From the NCBI GenBank assembly GCA_965662745.1, contig CBFIJK010000011.1, positions 1-64,000 of the forward strand: DNA of 64,000 bases, read 5' to 3'. The notes beneath the pieces were generated by a model, which was not told where the DNA came from, did not search any database, and was given only the letters and a program-made list of their open reading frames with translations. Of this stretch, positions 43,128 to 51,919 are shown piece by piece. Numbering within the stretch: position 1 is the first letter of the stretch; every line of letters starts with the position of its first letter. The position numbers and the translations under genes are program-made. This DNA comes from Anianibacter sp965662745. GTDB lineage: Bacteria; Pseudomonadota; Alphaproteobacteria; Rhodobacterales; Rhodobacteraceae.

Positions 43128-44062
43128 ATCATCCCCAGATCAAGGCCCAGGCGCAAAAGCGCCGCATCAGCCAGAAGCGCGCCGAAATGCGCGAAGAGAT
43201 AATAGAGCGAGAAGCGGAAGAATTTCTTCTCAACGCGGTAATCGTCGGCTTCGGCCATCGCCTCATCCCGGCGCCAGATCGCGACGGCACCCTTGAGGAA
43301 CCAGGCGTTCAGCGCGACGGCGGTCAGAAGGTAGACCGGCCCGCCGACAGAGGTCAGCGCAAGGCCGACAGCCAGCGGCGCCAGAAGAACGGTATAAGCC
43401 AGAATATGACGGCGCGTTGCCGGGCGGCCATGGGTCACGGTCAGCATCGGAACGCCCGCGTCGTCGTAGTCGGACCGCATGAAAAGCGCGAGTGCCCAGA
43501 AATGCGGCGGCGTCCACATGAAGATCAGCGCGAACATCAGGACCGATTCTAGCGATACGCCGCCCGTCGCCGCCGCCCAGCCGATCATCGGAGGAAAGGC
43601 GCCTGCCGCGCCGCCGATGACGATGTTCTGTGGCGTCGCGCGCTTCAGCCACATGGAATAGACCACGGCGTAAAAGAAGATGGTGAACGCCAGAAGGCCT
43701 GCAGCGAACCAGTTCGCAGCCAGCCCCAGCATGACGACCGACAGGCCCGACAGCGCGAGGCCAATCGCCAGCGCCTCGTCCCCGGTCACGCGGCCCGAGG
43801 GGATGGGGCGCTTGCGGGTCCGCTTCATCACCGCGTCGATATCGGCATCCCACCACATGTTCAGTGCGCCCGACGCGCCGCCGCCGATGGCGATGAACAG
43901 AATCGCGGTAAAGCCGATGAACGGATGCACCGAAACCGGCGCGACCAGAAGCCCGACGAAAGCGGTGAAGACGACAAGCGTCATCACGCGCGGCTTGAGA
44001 AGGGCGAAGTAATCGCCAAAGCCGGCTTCGTGCTCTACGGGCTGAACGGTGGTGTCGGTCAT
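43124..44062 (-). CDS. ctaB: Protoheme IX farnesyltransferase (heme O synthase)
   Basis: This 312-aa UbiA-family membrane enzyme adds farnesyl to heme b to give heme o, the precursor of heme a. The prenyl-diphosphate motif NMWWDADIDAVMKRTRKRP and about nine hydrophobic segments are visible. I start it at 44062 (MTDTTVQPVEHEAGFGDY). The longer frame to 44125 lacks support. It is the second gene after ctaC on the minus strand. Confidence 0.95.
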   Translation of the reverse strand: MTDTTVQPVEHEAGFGDYFALLKPRVMTLVVFTAFVGLLVAPVSVHPFIGFTAILFIAIGGGASGALNMWWDADIDAVMKRTRKRPIPSGRVTGDEALAIGLALSGLSVVMLGLAANWFAAGLLAFTIFFYAVVYSMWLKRATPQNIVIGGAAGAFPPMIGWAAATGGVSLESVLMFALIFMWTPPHFWALALFMRSDYDDAGVPMLTVTHGRPATRRHILAYTVLLAPLAVGLALTSVGGPVYLLTAVALNAWFLKGAVAIWRRDEAMAEADDYRVEKKFFRFSLYYLFAHFGALLADAALLRLGLDLGMM

Positions 44063-44128
44063 GGACGCTCCGGTCGGTTGGCGGTTGCGCCCGGCCCTAT
44101 CCATAGGGCCGGGGCGTGTGGTCACGGA

Positions 44129-45001
44129 TTACTTCGACGCAACCTTGATCGTGGCGGGCGCGGTTTCCAGCGCGGCGGTGCCGGTCTCGGATGCGATCCA
44201 GGCATCGTACTGTTCCTGCGTCACAGCCTTCACCGTGATCGGCATATAGGCGTGGTCCTTGCCGCAGAGTTCCGAACATTGGCCGAAATAGACACCTTCG
44301 TTACCTTCGTCGACTTCGAACCACAGCTCTGCAAGGCGGCCGGGAACGGCATCCTGCTTCACGCCAAAGGCGGGGATGGTCCAGGAATGGATCACGTCGG
44401 CGCCGGTGATCTGCATAACGACGACCTGGCCCGTAGGCACGACAACGGAGGTATTGGTGGCAAGCCGGTATTCGTCTTGGGTGTAGCCGAAATCCTCAAG
44501 CTCTTCGCGGGCCAGCATGAAGCTGTCGAATTCGATGCCTTCATCCGGATACTCGTAACCCCAATACCACTGAAAGCCGGTCGCCTTGATGGTGACATCC
44601 GCCTCGGGGATTTCCTGTTGCTTGAACAGGACCGGCAGCGAGAACGCGCCGATGAATACGAGAATCACGATCGGAACCACGGTCCAGGTCACTTCCAGCG
44701 GCGAGTTATGCGTGAAGGTGCCCGGGTTCGGGTTGGACCGGCGATTGTAGCGCAGGATGCAGATCGCCAGCAGCGCGGTGACGAAAAGCGTGATCGCGGT
44801 GATGATCACCAGGACCATACCGTCCAGCCAGTGCAGATCGCGCGCCAGCTCTGTCACGGCGGGCTGAAAGTTGATGCCGTCATGGACGGGTGCGCCGATC
44901 ACCGGCAATTCGCCCAGATTGTCCTGGGCCTGGGCCGCGAAACCGGCCAGCGCGGCCGCGCCTGCGGCTGCGATGCGTGCGAAAAAGCTGTTGATGCGCA
45001 T
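44129..45001 (-). CDS. ctaC: Cytochrome c oxidase subunit II
   Basis: The protein is 290 aa from MRINSFFARIAAAGAAALAG, with a signal peptide, two membrane helices and a periplasmic cupredoxin domain. The CuA site is complete: GQCSELCGKDHAYM with both cysteines, the histidine and the methionine. The conserved aromatic stretch FQWYWGYEYP is also present. It accepts electrons from cytochrome c for the aa3 oxidase. The subunit I gene is not in the window. It is the first gene of the minus-strand cta operon. Confidence 0.96.
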   Translation of the reverse strand: MRINSFFARIAAAGAAALAGFAAQAQDNLGELPVIGAPVHDGINFQPAVTELARDLHWLDGMVLVIITAITLFVTALLAICILRYNRRSNPNPGTFTHNSPLEVTWTVVPIVILVFIGAFSLPVLFKQQEIPEADVTIKATGFQWYWGYEYPDEGIEFDSFMLAREELEDFGYTQDEYRLATNTSVVVPTGQVVVMQITGADVIHSWTIPAFGVKQDAVPGRLAELWFEVDEGNEGVYFGQCSELCGKDHAYMPITVKAVTQEQYDAWIASETGTAALETAPATIKVASK

Positions 45002-45163
45002 GTGCGTGTCTTCCTGTTCGGCGGCGGGTCTGGATTGACCCCTCTGCAAGGCGCGTCGCGGAGCGTCCGCGATATGCCGTTGTATCCCGGCGGTCTAAGA
45101 CCATATTGGCAGGCGTGGAACAAGTATTTCCATTGCGGCATTCAGCCGCTTCGCGCCCCTGGA

Positions 45164-45177
45164 CTGATCCAGATCAA
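45164..45177. promoter_or_regulatory. FNR/FnrL-type box between ctaC and tldD
   Basis: CTGATCCAGATCAA matches the FNR consensus TTGAT-N4-ATCAA at 9 of 10 fixed positions. It lies 163 bp upstream of ctaC and 23 bp upstream of the tldD start. FnrL controls respiratory genes in Rhodobacter, so control of ctaC is plausible, though the site is nearer to tldD. Confidence 0.5.
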
Positions 45178-45199
45178 CGACAACACCCGAGGTATGCCG

Positions 45200-46621
45200 A
45201 TGTCTTCCGACGCTTTTCGCCCTTTTGAAACCGCGCTGGATCAGGATACCGCCCTCGGTCTTCTGCGCGAGGCCGTCGCCGGGGCCGATGACGGCGAACT
45301 GTTCCTCGAACGCCGCCGTTCCGAAGTGATCTCATTCGATGACGGCCGGGTCAAGACCGCCAGCTATGATGCGACCGAGGGATTCGGCCTGCGCGCCGTG
45401 CGCGGCGAGACCGCCGGATACGCCCATGCGTCGGACATTTCCGAGGCCGCGCTGCGCCGCAGTGTCGAAACCGCGCGCCTTGCCGTGGGCGATGGCGGTG
45501 GCACCATGGCCGATCCGCCGCGCGCTACGAATGCCAAGCTTTACGCCGACACCAATCCCATGGATGACGCGGTCTTTCCGGTAAAGATCGACACTTTGCG
45601 CGAAATCGACGCGTTCGCGCGCGGCCTCGACAAACGGGTCGTTCAGGTCTCGGCCACCCTCGCCGCATCCATTCAAGAGGTCGAGATCCTGCGCCCCGAA
45701 GGCCATCTTGTCCGCGACGTGCGGCCCATGACGCGACTCAACATTTCGGTCATCGTCGAGGAAAACGGCCGCCGTGAATCGGGCGGCATGGGCGGCGGCG
45801 GGCGCTTTGGCCTGACCGGTCTTATCACCCGCGAGCATTGGGAAAGCGTCGCGCGCGAGGCGCTGCGCATCGCGCTGGTGAACCTGCGTGCCGAACCCGC
45901 CCCTGCCGGCATCATGGATGTCGCCCTTGGCGCAGGGTGGCCCGGTATCCTGCTGCACGAGGCGGTCGGCCACGGGCTTGAGGGCGACTTCAACCGCAAG
46001 AAATCCTCGGCTTTCGCCGGTCTCATGGGCCAACGCGTCGCCGCGCCCGGCGTCACGGTGCTCGACGATGGCACGATCCCCGACCGCCGCGGGTCCATCA
46101 GCGTCGATGACGAAGGCACGCCTTCGGCCAAGAACGTCCTGATCGAGGACGGCATCCTGGTCGGCTACATGCAGGACCGCCAGAACGCGCGTCTCATGGG
46201 GGTCGAGCCCACGGGCAATGGCCGCCGCGAAAGCTATGCCCATATTCCGATGCCGCGCATGACCAACACCTATATGTTGTCCGGCGATGCCAGCCCCGGC
46301 GATATCGTCGCCGATCTCAAGGACGGCATCTATGCGGTCGGCTTCGGCGGCGGACAAGTCGACATCACCAACGGCAAGTTCGTGTTCTCCTGCACCGAGG
46401 CGTATCGCGTGAAGGACGGCAAGATCGGCGCGCCGGTCAAGGGTGCCACGCTGATCGGCGACGGTGCCACGGCGCTTCAGAAAATCCGGGGCATCGGCAA
46501 CGACATGGCGCTGGATCCCGGCATCGGTAATTGCGGCAAGGCCGGACAGTGGGTGCCTGTGGGCGTCGGCCAGCCCACCCTTTTGATTGGCGGCCTGACC
46601 GTGGGTGGATCGGCCGCGTGA
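45200..46621 (+). CDS. tldD: TldD metallopeptidase
   Basis: This 473-aa protein forms, with PmbA/TldE, a zinc peptidase that degrades unfolded peptides and matures some modified ones. The metal motif HEAVGHGLEGDFNR is intact, as is the GWPGILLHEA context. The late domain has MPRMTNTYMLSGDAS and CTEAYRVKDGKI. I chose ATG 45200 because GAGG ends 7 bp before it. An ATG at 45194 is too close to that site. A far longer open frame upstream is antisense to ctaC and ctaB. It overlaps the next gene by 3 bp. Confidence 0.94.
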   Translation: MSSDAFRPFETALDQDTALGLLREAVAGADDGELFLERRRSEVISFDDGRVKTASYDATEGFGLRAVRGETAGYAHASDISEAALRRSVETARLAVGDGGGTMADPPRATNAKLYADTNPMDDAVFPVKIDTLREIDAFARGLDKRVVQVSATLAASIQEVEILRPEGHLVRDVRPMTRLNISVIVEENGRRESGGMGGGGRFGLTGLITREHWESVAREALRIALVNLRAEPAPAGIMDVALGAGWPGILLHEAVGHGLEGDFNRKKSSAFAGLMGQRVAAPGVTVLDDGTIPDRRGSISVDDEGTPSAKNVLIEDGILVGYMQDRQNARLMGVEPTGNGRRESYAHIPMPRMTNTYMLSGDASPGDIVADLKDGIYAVGFGGGQVDITNGKFVFSCTEAYRVKDGKIGAPVKGATLIGDGATALQKIRGIGNDMALDPGIGNCGKAGQWVPVGVGQPTLLIGGLTVGGSAA

Positions 46622-47088
46622 TCTGTCGCGGCGCGACCAGAGATGATGTCGCCGCACTGACCGAGATCTGGCACGAAGGCTGGCATTTCGGCCATGCGGC
46701 GACGTCGCCCGCGTCACTGACACAGCTGCGGACTCGCGAAGATTTTGAGCGGCGTCTGGTGAAATATCTGACGGACACGCTTGTTGGCGCAGATGACACC
46801 GGAATTCTCGGTTTTGCGATCCTGAACGGGGACGAGATCTATCAGTTCTACGTCGCCAGCGCGGCGCGGGGAAAAGGCGTCGCCGCCGCGCTGATGCGCG
46901 CGGTCGAGGATCACATGCGCGATCGCGGCGTCCAGAGTGCTTGGCTCGACGTGAACCCCGGCAACGCCCGCGCGCTGGCTTTCTATCGCCGCGCTGGTTG
47001 GTCCGAAGGGCCACTGCGCGAGATCGAGCTTGAGACTTCGCAAGGCCCCTACATGCTGCCGTGCATCAAGATGGAGAAGGCGCTTTGA
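46618..47088 (+). CDS. GNAT acetyltransferase (GTG start)
   Basis: The protein is 156 aa when read from GTG 46618, which overlaps the tldD stop (GTGA). No ATG fits the fold. It starts VICRGATRDDVAALTEIWHEGW and has the acetyl-CoA loop YVASAARGKGVAAALMRAVEDH and the C-terminal NPGNARALAFYRRAGW, both standard for GNAT proteins. The substrate is unknown. It is probably translated together with TldD. Confidence 0.85.
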   Translation: MICRGATRDDVAALTEIWHEGWHFGHAATSPASLTQLRTREDFERRLVKYLTDTLVGADDTGILGFAILNGDEIYQFYVASAARGKGVAAALMRAVEDHMRDRGVQSAWLDVNPGNARALAFYRRAGWSEGPLREIELETSQGPYMLPCIKMEKAL

Positions 47089-47137
47089 ACGAAAGCGCTG
47101 TGGCCTTTCCCGAATTTCCGGAGCGCTTCACGCATCA

Positions 47138-47143
47138 TTAACC
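47138..47143. promoter_or_regulatory. Possible CtrA half-site upstream of dprA
   Basis: TTAACC, the core of a CtrA half-site, lies 42 bp upstream of the chosen dprA start. CtrA controls competence genes, including dprA, in Rhodobacter and Dinoroseobacter. A six-base match alone is weak evidence. Confidence 0.3.
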
Positions 47144-47185
47144 GATCAGGTGGCATGGTCTGTCTTGCAAGAGATGGAATCACCG

Positions 47186-48352
47186 ATGGCACAGGACTTG
47201 CTCCCTTCCCCACCCCCCCTCACCCCCCCACGAAGCGACGAGGATTGGTTGTCGTGGTTTCGTCTCTTGCGCTCTCGCCGGGTCGGTCCCACAACCTTTC
47301 ACCGGTTGATGGCCGAACACGGCTCAGCCGAGGCTGCGCTGGATGCCCTGCCCGGCATCGCCCGGGATGCGGGCGTCACGGACTACACCGTTTGCCCGGC
47401 AGAGCCTGTCCTTGGCGAACTGAACGCCGCGCGTCTGGCGGGTGCGGTGCCCATCGCGGTCGGCGATCCGCGCTATCCCGCGCTATTGGTCGATCTGCCG
47501 GATGCGCCACCGATCCTTTGGACACTTGGCAAGTCGGATTTCCTGAAACGCCCGATGATCGCGCTGGTCGGCGCGCGCAACGCCTCCTCACTCGGCACCC
47601 GCATGGCACGGCGGCTCTCGGCTGAACTGGGCGAGGCCGGGTATATCGTCGTCTCTGGCCTTGCGCGTGGCATCGACACGGCAGCGCATCTTGCCGCCCT
47701 GGACACCGGCACCGCTGCAGTGATGGCCGGCGGGGTCGATGTGGTTTACCCGGCCGAAAACGCTGCCCTTGCTCAGGATATCGGCGAAAAAGGCCTGCGC
47801 CTGTCCGAACAGCCCATGGGCATGACGCCCCATGCCAGGCACTTCCCGACGCGCAACCGGTTGGTTTCCGGGATGTCCTCTGCCGTGATCGTGGTCGAGG
47901 CGGCGGGCAAATCGGGCAGTCTGATCACCGCGCGCAACGCGCTCGACCAGGGACGAGAAGTCATGGCCGTGCCGGGCCACCCGTTCGACGCGCGTGCCTC
48001 GGGCTGCAACATGCTGATCCGCGACGGCGCCACGCTGGTGCGCAGCGGCGCGGATGTGATCGAGGCGCTCGGCCCCGCGCCGGACGCAACGGCCAGCCCG
48101 GAATTGCCCCTGGAGACGCCAAAGTTGCAAACGGGTATCCCGGTCGCCGCTTCGCAGGAACGCCCCGATCTGCGCGATGCCAACCGGCTCCATAACGAGA
48201 TCCTGTCGCGTCTCGGTCCGGCCCCGCTGGCAGAGGATCAACTGATCCGCGATCTGTCGCTGCCCGCCCACGCGGTCGCGCCGGAACTGGTGAAACTGGA
48301 ACTCGATGGCCGAATCGAACGGCGCGCGGGCGGGCTTCTCAGCCGGGTCTGA
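47186..48352 (+). CDS. dprA: DNA-processing protein DprA
   Basis: The protein is 388 aa from MAQDLLPSPPPLTPP. It binds incoming single-stranded DNA and loads RecA during transformation. The Rossmann-like DprA core is complete: ALVGARNASSLGTRMA, VSGLARGIDTAAH, VMAGGVDVVYP, FPTRNRLVSGMS and VPGHPFDARASGCN. A C-terminal winged-helix-like part ends ELDGRIERRAGGLLSRV. The ATG at 47174 is too close to a ribosome-binding site, so 47186 is preferred. Confidence 0.93.
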   Translation: MAQDLLPSPPPLTPPRSDEDWLSWFRLLRSRRVGPTTFHRLMAEHGSAEAALDALPGIARDAGVTDYTVCPAEPVLGELNAARLAGAVPIAVGDPRYPALLVDLPDAPPILWTLGKSDFLKRPMIALVGARNASSLGTRMARRLSAELGEAGYIVVSGLARGIDTAAHLAALDTGTAAVMAGGVDVVYPAENAALAQDIGEKGLRLSEQPMGMTPHARHFPTRNRLVSGMSSAVIVVEAAGKSGSLITARNALDQGREVMAVPGHPFDARASGCNMLIRDGATLVRSGADVIEALGPAPDATASPELPLETPKLQTGIPVAASQERPDLRDANRLHNEILSRLGPAPLAEDQLIRDLSLPAHAVAPELVKLELDGRIERRAGGLLSRV

Positions 48353-48446
48353 CGGGTCGGCGCACAGGCGCGCACCGTACTGCCCCGCGACACCTTTGAC
48401 CTCGCCCAAGGCTCCCCCTCTCCAAACCCGATCAAAATAAGCTGCG

Positions 48447-48476
48447 TTGACAAGGCATAGGGCGGCACCACATCTT
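48447..48476 (+). promoter_or_regulatory. Possible sigma-70 promoter of topA
   Basis: TTGACA (48447-48452) is a perfect -35 box. CATCTT (48471-48476) is a weak -10 after an 18-bp spacer, ending 40 bp before the topA start. The -35 is convincing, the -10 is not. Confidence 0.4.
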
Positions 48477-48516
48477 GCGCCGCCAAAGACCATCCCCCCG
48501 ACTCGGAAGGATCCCC

Positions 48517-51111
48517 ATGCCCGTCGTCGTTGTCGAATCACCGGCCAAGGCCAAGACGATCAACAAATACCTGGGCAGCGATTACACCGTTCTCGCCAGT
48601 TACGGGCATGTCCGCGACCTGCCGCCCAAGGACGGATCGGTCGATCCCGACCACGATTTCGAGATGCAGTGGGAGATCGCCAGCGATTCCAAGAAACACG
48701 TCAAAGCCATCGCCGACGCGCTGAAGGACGACAACGCGCTGATCCTCGCAACTGACCCCGACCGCGAGGGCGAGGCGATCAGCTGGCACCTCAAAGAGGC
48801 GCTGACCAAACGCAAGTCGATCAAGAAGGACACCGCCGTCAGCCGCGTGACCTTCAACGCGATCACCAAGGACGCGGTGACGCATGCGATGCAGAACCCG
48901 CGCGACATCGACGCGCCGCTGGTCGAGGCGTATCTCGCCCGCCGTGCGCTTGATTATCTCGTGGGCTTCAACCTTTCGCCGGTCCTGTGGCGCAAGCTGC
49001 CCGGCGCGAAATCGGCGGGGCGCGTCCAATCGGTGTCCCTGCGCATCATCGTCGAGCGCGAGATGGAAATCGAAGCCTTCCGCGCAAAGGAATACTGGTC
49101 GGTCAAGGCCGTCCTTTCCACCCCGCGCGGCCAGGAGTACGAGGCGCGGCTGACCGTCTTCGGCGGCAAGAAGCTCGACAAGTTCGACCTCAAGACGGCG
49201 ACCGACGCCGAAATGGCCGTCCAGGCGATCAACAGCCGCGACCTGACCGTCACCTCGGTCGAGGCGAAACCGGCCAGCCGCAACCCCTCGCCGCCCTTCA
49301 TGACCTCGACCCTGCAACAGGAAGCCAGCCGCAAGTTCGGCATGGGCGCGCGGCACGCAATGAGTGCGGCGCAGCGTCTCTACGAGGCGGGGCACATCAC
49401 CTATATGCGGACCGACGGCATTGATATGGCGCCCGAGGCCGTGACCGCGGCGCGCGGTGCGATCAAGGACCGCTTCGGCGCCGATTACGTTCCTTCGAGC
49501 CCGCGTATCTACAAGAACAAGGCCAAGAACGCGCAGGAAGCGCATGAATGTATCCGCCCGACAGAAATGGCGGCCGATGCGGATACGCTGAAACTGTCCG
49601 ATCCCGACCAGCGCAAACTGTACGATCTGATCTGGAAGCGCACACTCGCCAGCCAGATGGAAGGCGCGCGGATGGAACGCACGACTGTCGAGGTCGGGTC
49701 AAGCGATGGCGAGGTCGGCCTGCGCGCCACCGGCCAGGTCGTTCTCTTCGACGGCTTTCTCAAGATCTATGAGGAAGGCCGCGACGACGATGCGGGCGAT
49801 GATGACGACAAGCGCCTGCCGCAGGTCTCGCAGGGCGAGGCGGCGGGCAAGGGCCAGATCACGCCCGAGCAGCATTTCACCCAGCCGCCGCCGCGCTACA
49901 CCGAAGCGACGCTCGTCAAGAAGATGGAAGAGCTTGGGATCGGGCGGCCCTCGACCTACGCCTCCATCGTCACGACGATCCAGGACCGCGGCTATGTGCG
50001 CAAGGAAAAGAACCGCCTGATCCCCGAGGACAAGGGGCGGCTGGTGACGATCTTCCTGATCAACTATTTCCGCCAGTATGTCGGCTATGATTTCACCGCC
50101 GATCTTGAGGCGCAGCTTGACCATGTCTCGGCTGGCGATCGCGACTGGAAGGATGTGCTGGAACGGTTCTGGCGCGATTTCAAGGCGCATGTCGACGAGA
50201 CGAGCGAGCTGCGGATCACCGAAGTGCTCGACAAGATCGACGAGGTTCTGGCCCCGCATCTGTATCCCCCGCGTGAGGATGGCACCGATCCGCGGGTCTG
50301 CCCCAATTGCGGGAACGGACGCCTGTCGATGCGCACCGCGCGATCGGGCGGCGCGTTCATCGGCTGTTCGAACTATCCCGAATGTCGCTTCACCCGTCCG
50401 TTCGGTCCGCCGCAAGAGGGCGAATTGGCCGAAGGCGCGATCCCGCCCGAGGGCAAGTATCTGGGCGACGATGCAGGCGACAAGATTTACGCGTTCAAGG
50501 GCCGCTTCGGTCCTTACGTGCAGCGCGGTGAGGTCACGGATGACAACAAGAAGCCGCCGCGCCAGTCGATCCCCAAGGGCTGGGCGCCCGAAGAGGTCGA
50601 TCTTGAACAGGCGCTGCGCCTGCTCGCGCTGCCCCGTGAGGTCGGCAAGCATCCCGAGGATGGTGTGACGATCTGGTCCAATATCGGGCGCTATGGGCCC
50701 TACCTGAAACACGCGGATTCGATTTCCGACAAGGGCGGCAAGAACGCCAATCTCGAAACGGTCGATGATGTGTGGGAGGTCGGCATGAATCGCGCCGTCG
50801 AAATCCTCGCCTCGAAACCCGGACGCGGGCGCGCGGCCCCTGCCGCACCGCTGAAGGAACTGGGCGAGCACCCCGATGCCGGCGGCCCGGTTGCCGTGAT
50901 GAAGGGCCGCTACGGGCCTTACATCAAATGGGGCAAGGTGAACGCGACCCTGCCCAAGGATGTCGAGCCAGACGCGGTCACGATGGAACAGGCCGTTCTT
51001 CTGATCGCCGAGAAGGCAGGCAAATCCGGCAAGGCCCCGGCAAAGAAGAAACCGGCAGCCAAGAAAAAGGCGCCCGCCAAGAAAAAAGCGGCCTCGAAAC
51101 CCGATTCCTGA
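48517..51111 (+). CDS. topA: DNA topoisomerase I
   Basis: This 864-aa type IA topoisomerase relaxes negative supercoils. The TOPRIM start PVVVVESPAKAKTINKYLG, the metal-binding DPDREGEAI, and the catalytic tyrosine Y296 in ITYMRTDGIDM are present. One zinc-finger module remains (CPNCGNGRLSMRTARSGGAFIGCSNYPEC), followed by repeated GRFGPYVQ-type modules. The lysine- and alanine-rich tail (KKKPAAKKKAPAKKK) may bind DNA. I start at 48517 after GGAAGGATCCCC. It follows dprA, a common alphaproteobacterial pair. Confidence 0.97.
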   Translation: MPVVVVESPAKAKTINKYLGSDYTVLASYGHVRDLPPKDGSVDPDHDFEMQWEIASDSKKHVKAIADALKDDNALILATDPDREGEAISWHLKEALTKRKSIKKDTAVSRVTFNAITKDAVTHAMQNPRDIDAPLVEAYLARRALDYLVGFNLSPVLWRKLPGAKSAGRVQSVSLRIIVEREMEIEAFRAKEYWSVKAVLSTPRGQEYEARLTVFGGKKLDKFDLKTATDAEMAVQAINSRDLTVTSVEAKPASRNPSPPFMTSTLQQEASRKFGMGARHAMSAAQRLYEAGHITYMRTDGIDMAPEAVTAARGAIKDRFGADYVPSSPRIYKNKAKNAQEAHECIRPTEMAADADTLKLSDPDQRKLYDLIWKRTLASQMEGARMERTTVEVGSSDGEVGLRATGQVVLFDGFLKIYEEGRDDDAGDDDDKRLPQVSQGEAAGKGQITPEQHFTQPPPRYTEATLVKKMEELGIGRPSTYASIVTTIQDRGYVRKEKNRLIPEDKGRLVTIFLINYFRQYVGYDFTADLEAQLDHVSAGDRDWKDVLERFWRDFKAHVDETSELRITEVLDKIDEVLAPHLYPPREDGTDPRVCPNCGNGRLSMRTARSGGAFIGCSNYPECRFTRPFGPPQEGELAEGAIPPEGKYLGDDAGDKIYAFKGRFGPYVQRGEVTDDNKKPPRQSIPKGWAPEEVDLEQALRLLALPREVGKHPEDGVTIWSNIGRYGPYLKHADSISDKGGKNANLETVDDVWEVGMNRAVEILASKPGRGRAAPAAPLKELGEHPDAGGPVAVMKGRYGPYIKWGKVNATLPKDVEPDAVTMEQAVLLIAEKAGKSGKAPAKKKPAAKKKAPAKKKAASKPDS

Positions 51112-51201
51112 CCCTCGCATCCAGCGGGTGGCCGAATTGACTTGCCCCTGTCATGCAGGCAAAACAACCGCGACCACCCTATAAACGCACCGGAGTTCCC
51201 G

Positions 51202-51897
51202 ATGAAAAAAGTCTATGACAACGCGGCTGCAGCCCTCGACGGTTTGCTGTTCGATGGAATGATGATCGCATCGGGCGGGTTCGGGCTGTGCGGCATCCCC
51301 GAGAACCTGATCGCGGCCATCCGCGACGCGGGCACCAAGGACCTGACGGTCGCCTCGAACAACGCGGGCGTGGACGAATTCGGCCTTGGGATCCTGCTGC
51401 AAACCAAGCAGGTCAAGAAAATGATCTCGTCCTATGTCGGTGAGAACGCCGAATTCATGCGCCAGTACCTGTCGGGCGAGCTTGAGCTTGAATTCAACCC
51501 GCAAGGCACGCTGGCTGAGCGCATGCGCGCAGGCGGCGCGGGCATTCCGGGCTTTTACACCAAGACCGGCTACGGCACGCAGATCGCCGAAGGCAAAGAG
51601 GTCAAGGAATTCGACGGCGAGAACTACATCCTCGAACGTGCGATCGTGGCGGACGTGTCCATCGTGAAGGCCTGGAAGGCTGACGACACCGGCAACGCCG
51701 TGTTCCGCAAGACGGCGCGCAACTTCAACCCGCCCGCCGCGATGTGCGGCAAGGTCTGCATCATGGAAGTCGAGGAAATCGTGCCACGCGGATCGCTCGA
51801 TCCCGACAGCATCCATCTGCCCGGCATCTATGTGCACCGGATGATTCAGGGTAGCTTTGAAAAGCGCATTGAACAGCGCACAACCCGGGCCGCCTGA
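51202..51897 (+). CDS. scoA: 3-oxoacid CoA-transferase, subunit A
   Basis: This 231-aa subunit has the family start MKKVYDNAAAALDGLLFDGMMIASGGFGLCGIPENLI, then GAGIPGFYTKTGYGTQIAEGKE. With subunit B (52964) it moves CoA from succinyl-CoA to acetoacetate, so that acetoacetate can be used for acetyl-CoA. The start follows CCGGAGTTCCCG. In most genomes subunit B follows directly. Here a sensor kinase gene lies between them, starting 22 bp after this stop. Confidence 0.93.
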   Translation: MKKVYDNAAAALDGLLFDGMMIASGGFGLCGIPENLIAAIRDAGTKDLTVASNNAGVDEFGLGILLQTKQVKKMISSYVGENAEFMRQYLSGELELEFNPQGTLAERMRAGGAGIPGFYTKTGYGTQIAEGKEVKEFDGENYILERAIVADVSIVKAWKADDTGNAVFRKTARNFNPPAAMCGKVCIMEVEEIVPRGSLDPDSIHLPGIYVHRMIQGSFEKRIEQRTTRAA

Positions 51898-51919
51898 CGG
51901 AACAGGGGCGCGCGGGACG

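Noticed and set aside
43925..45199. Long plus-strand extension upstream of tldD
   Set aside because: It is antisense to ctaB and ctaC, both strongly supported. TldD homology begins at the chosen start.
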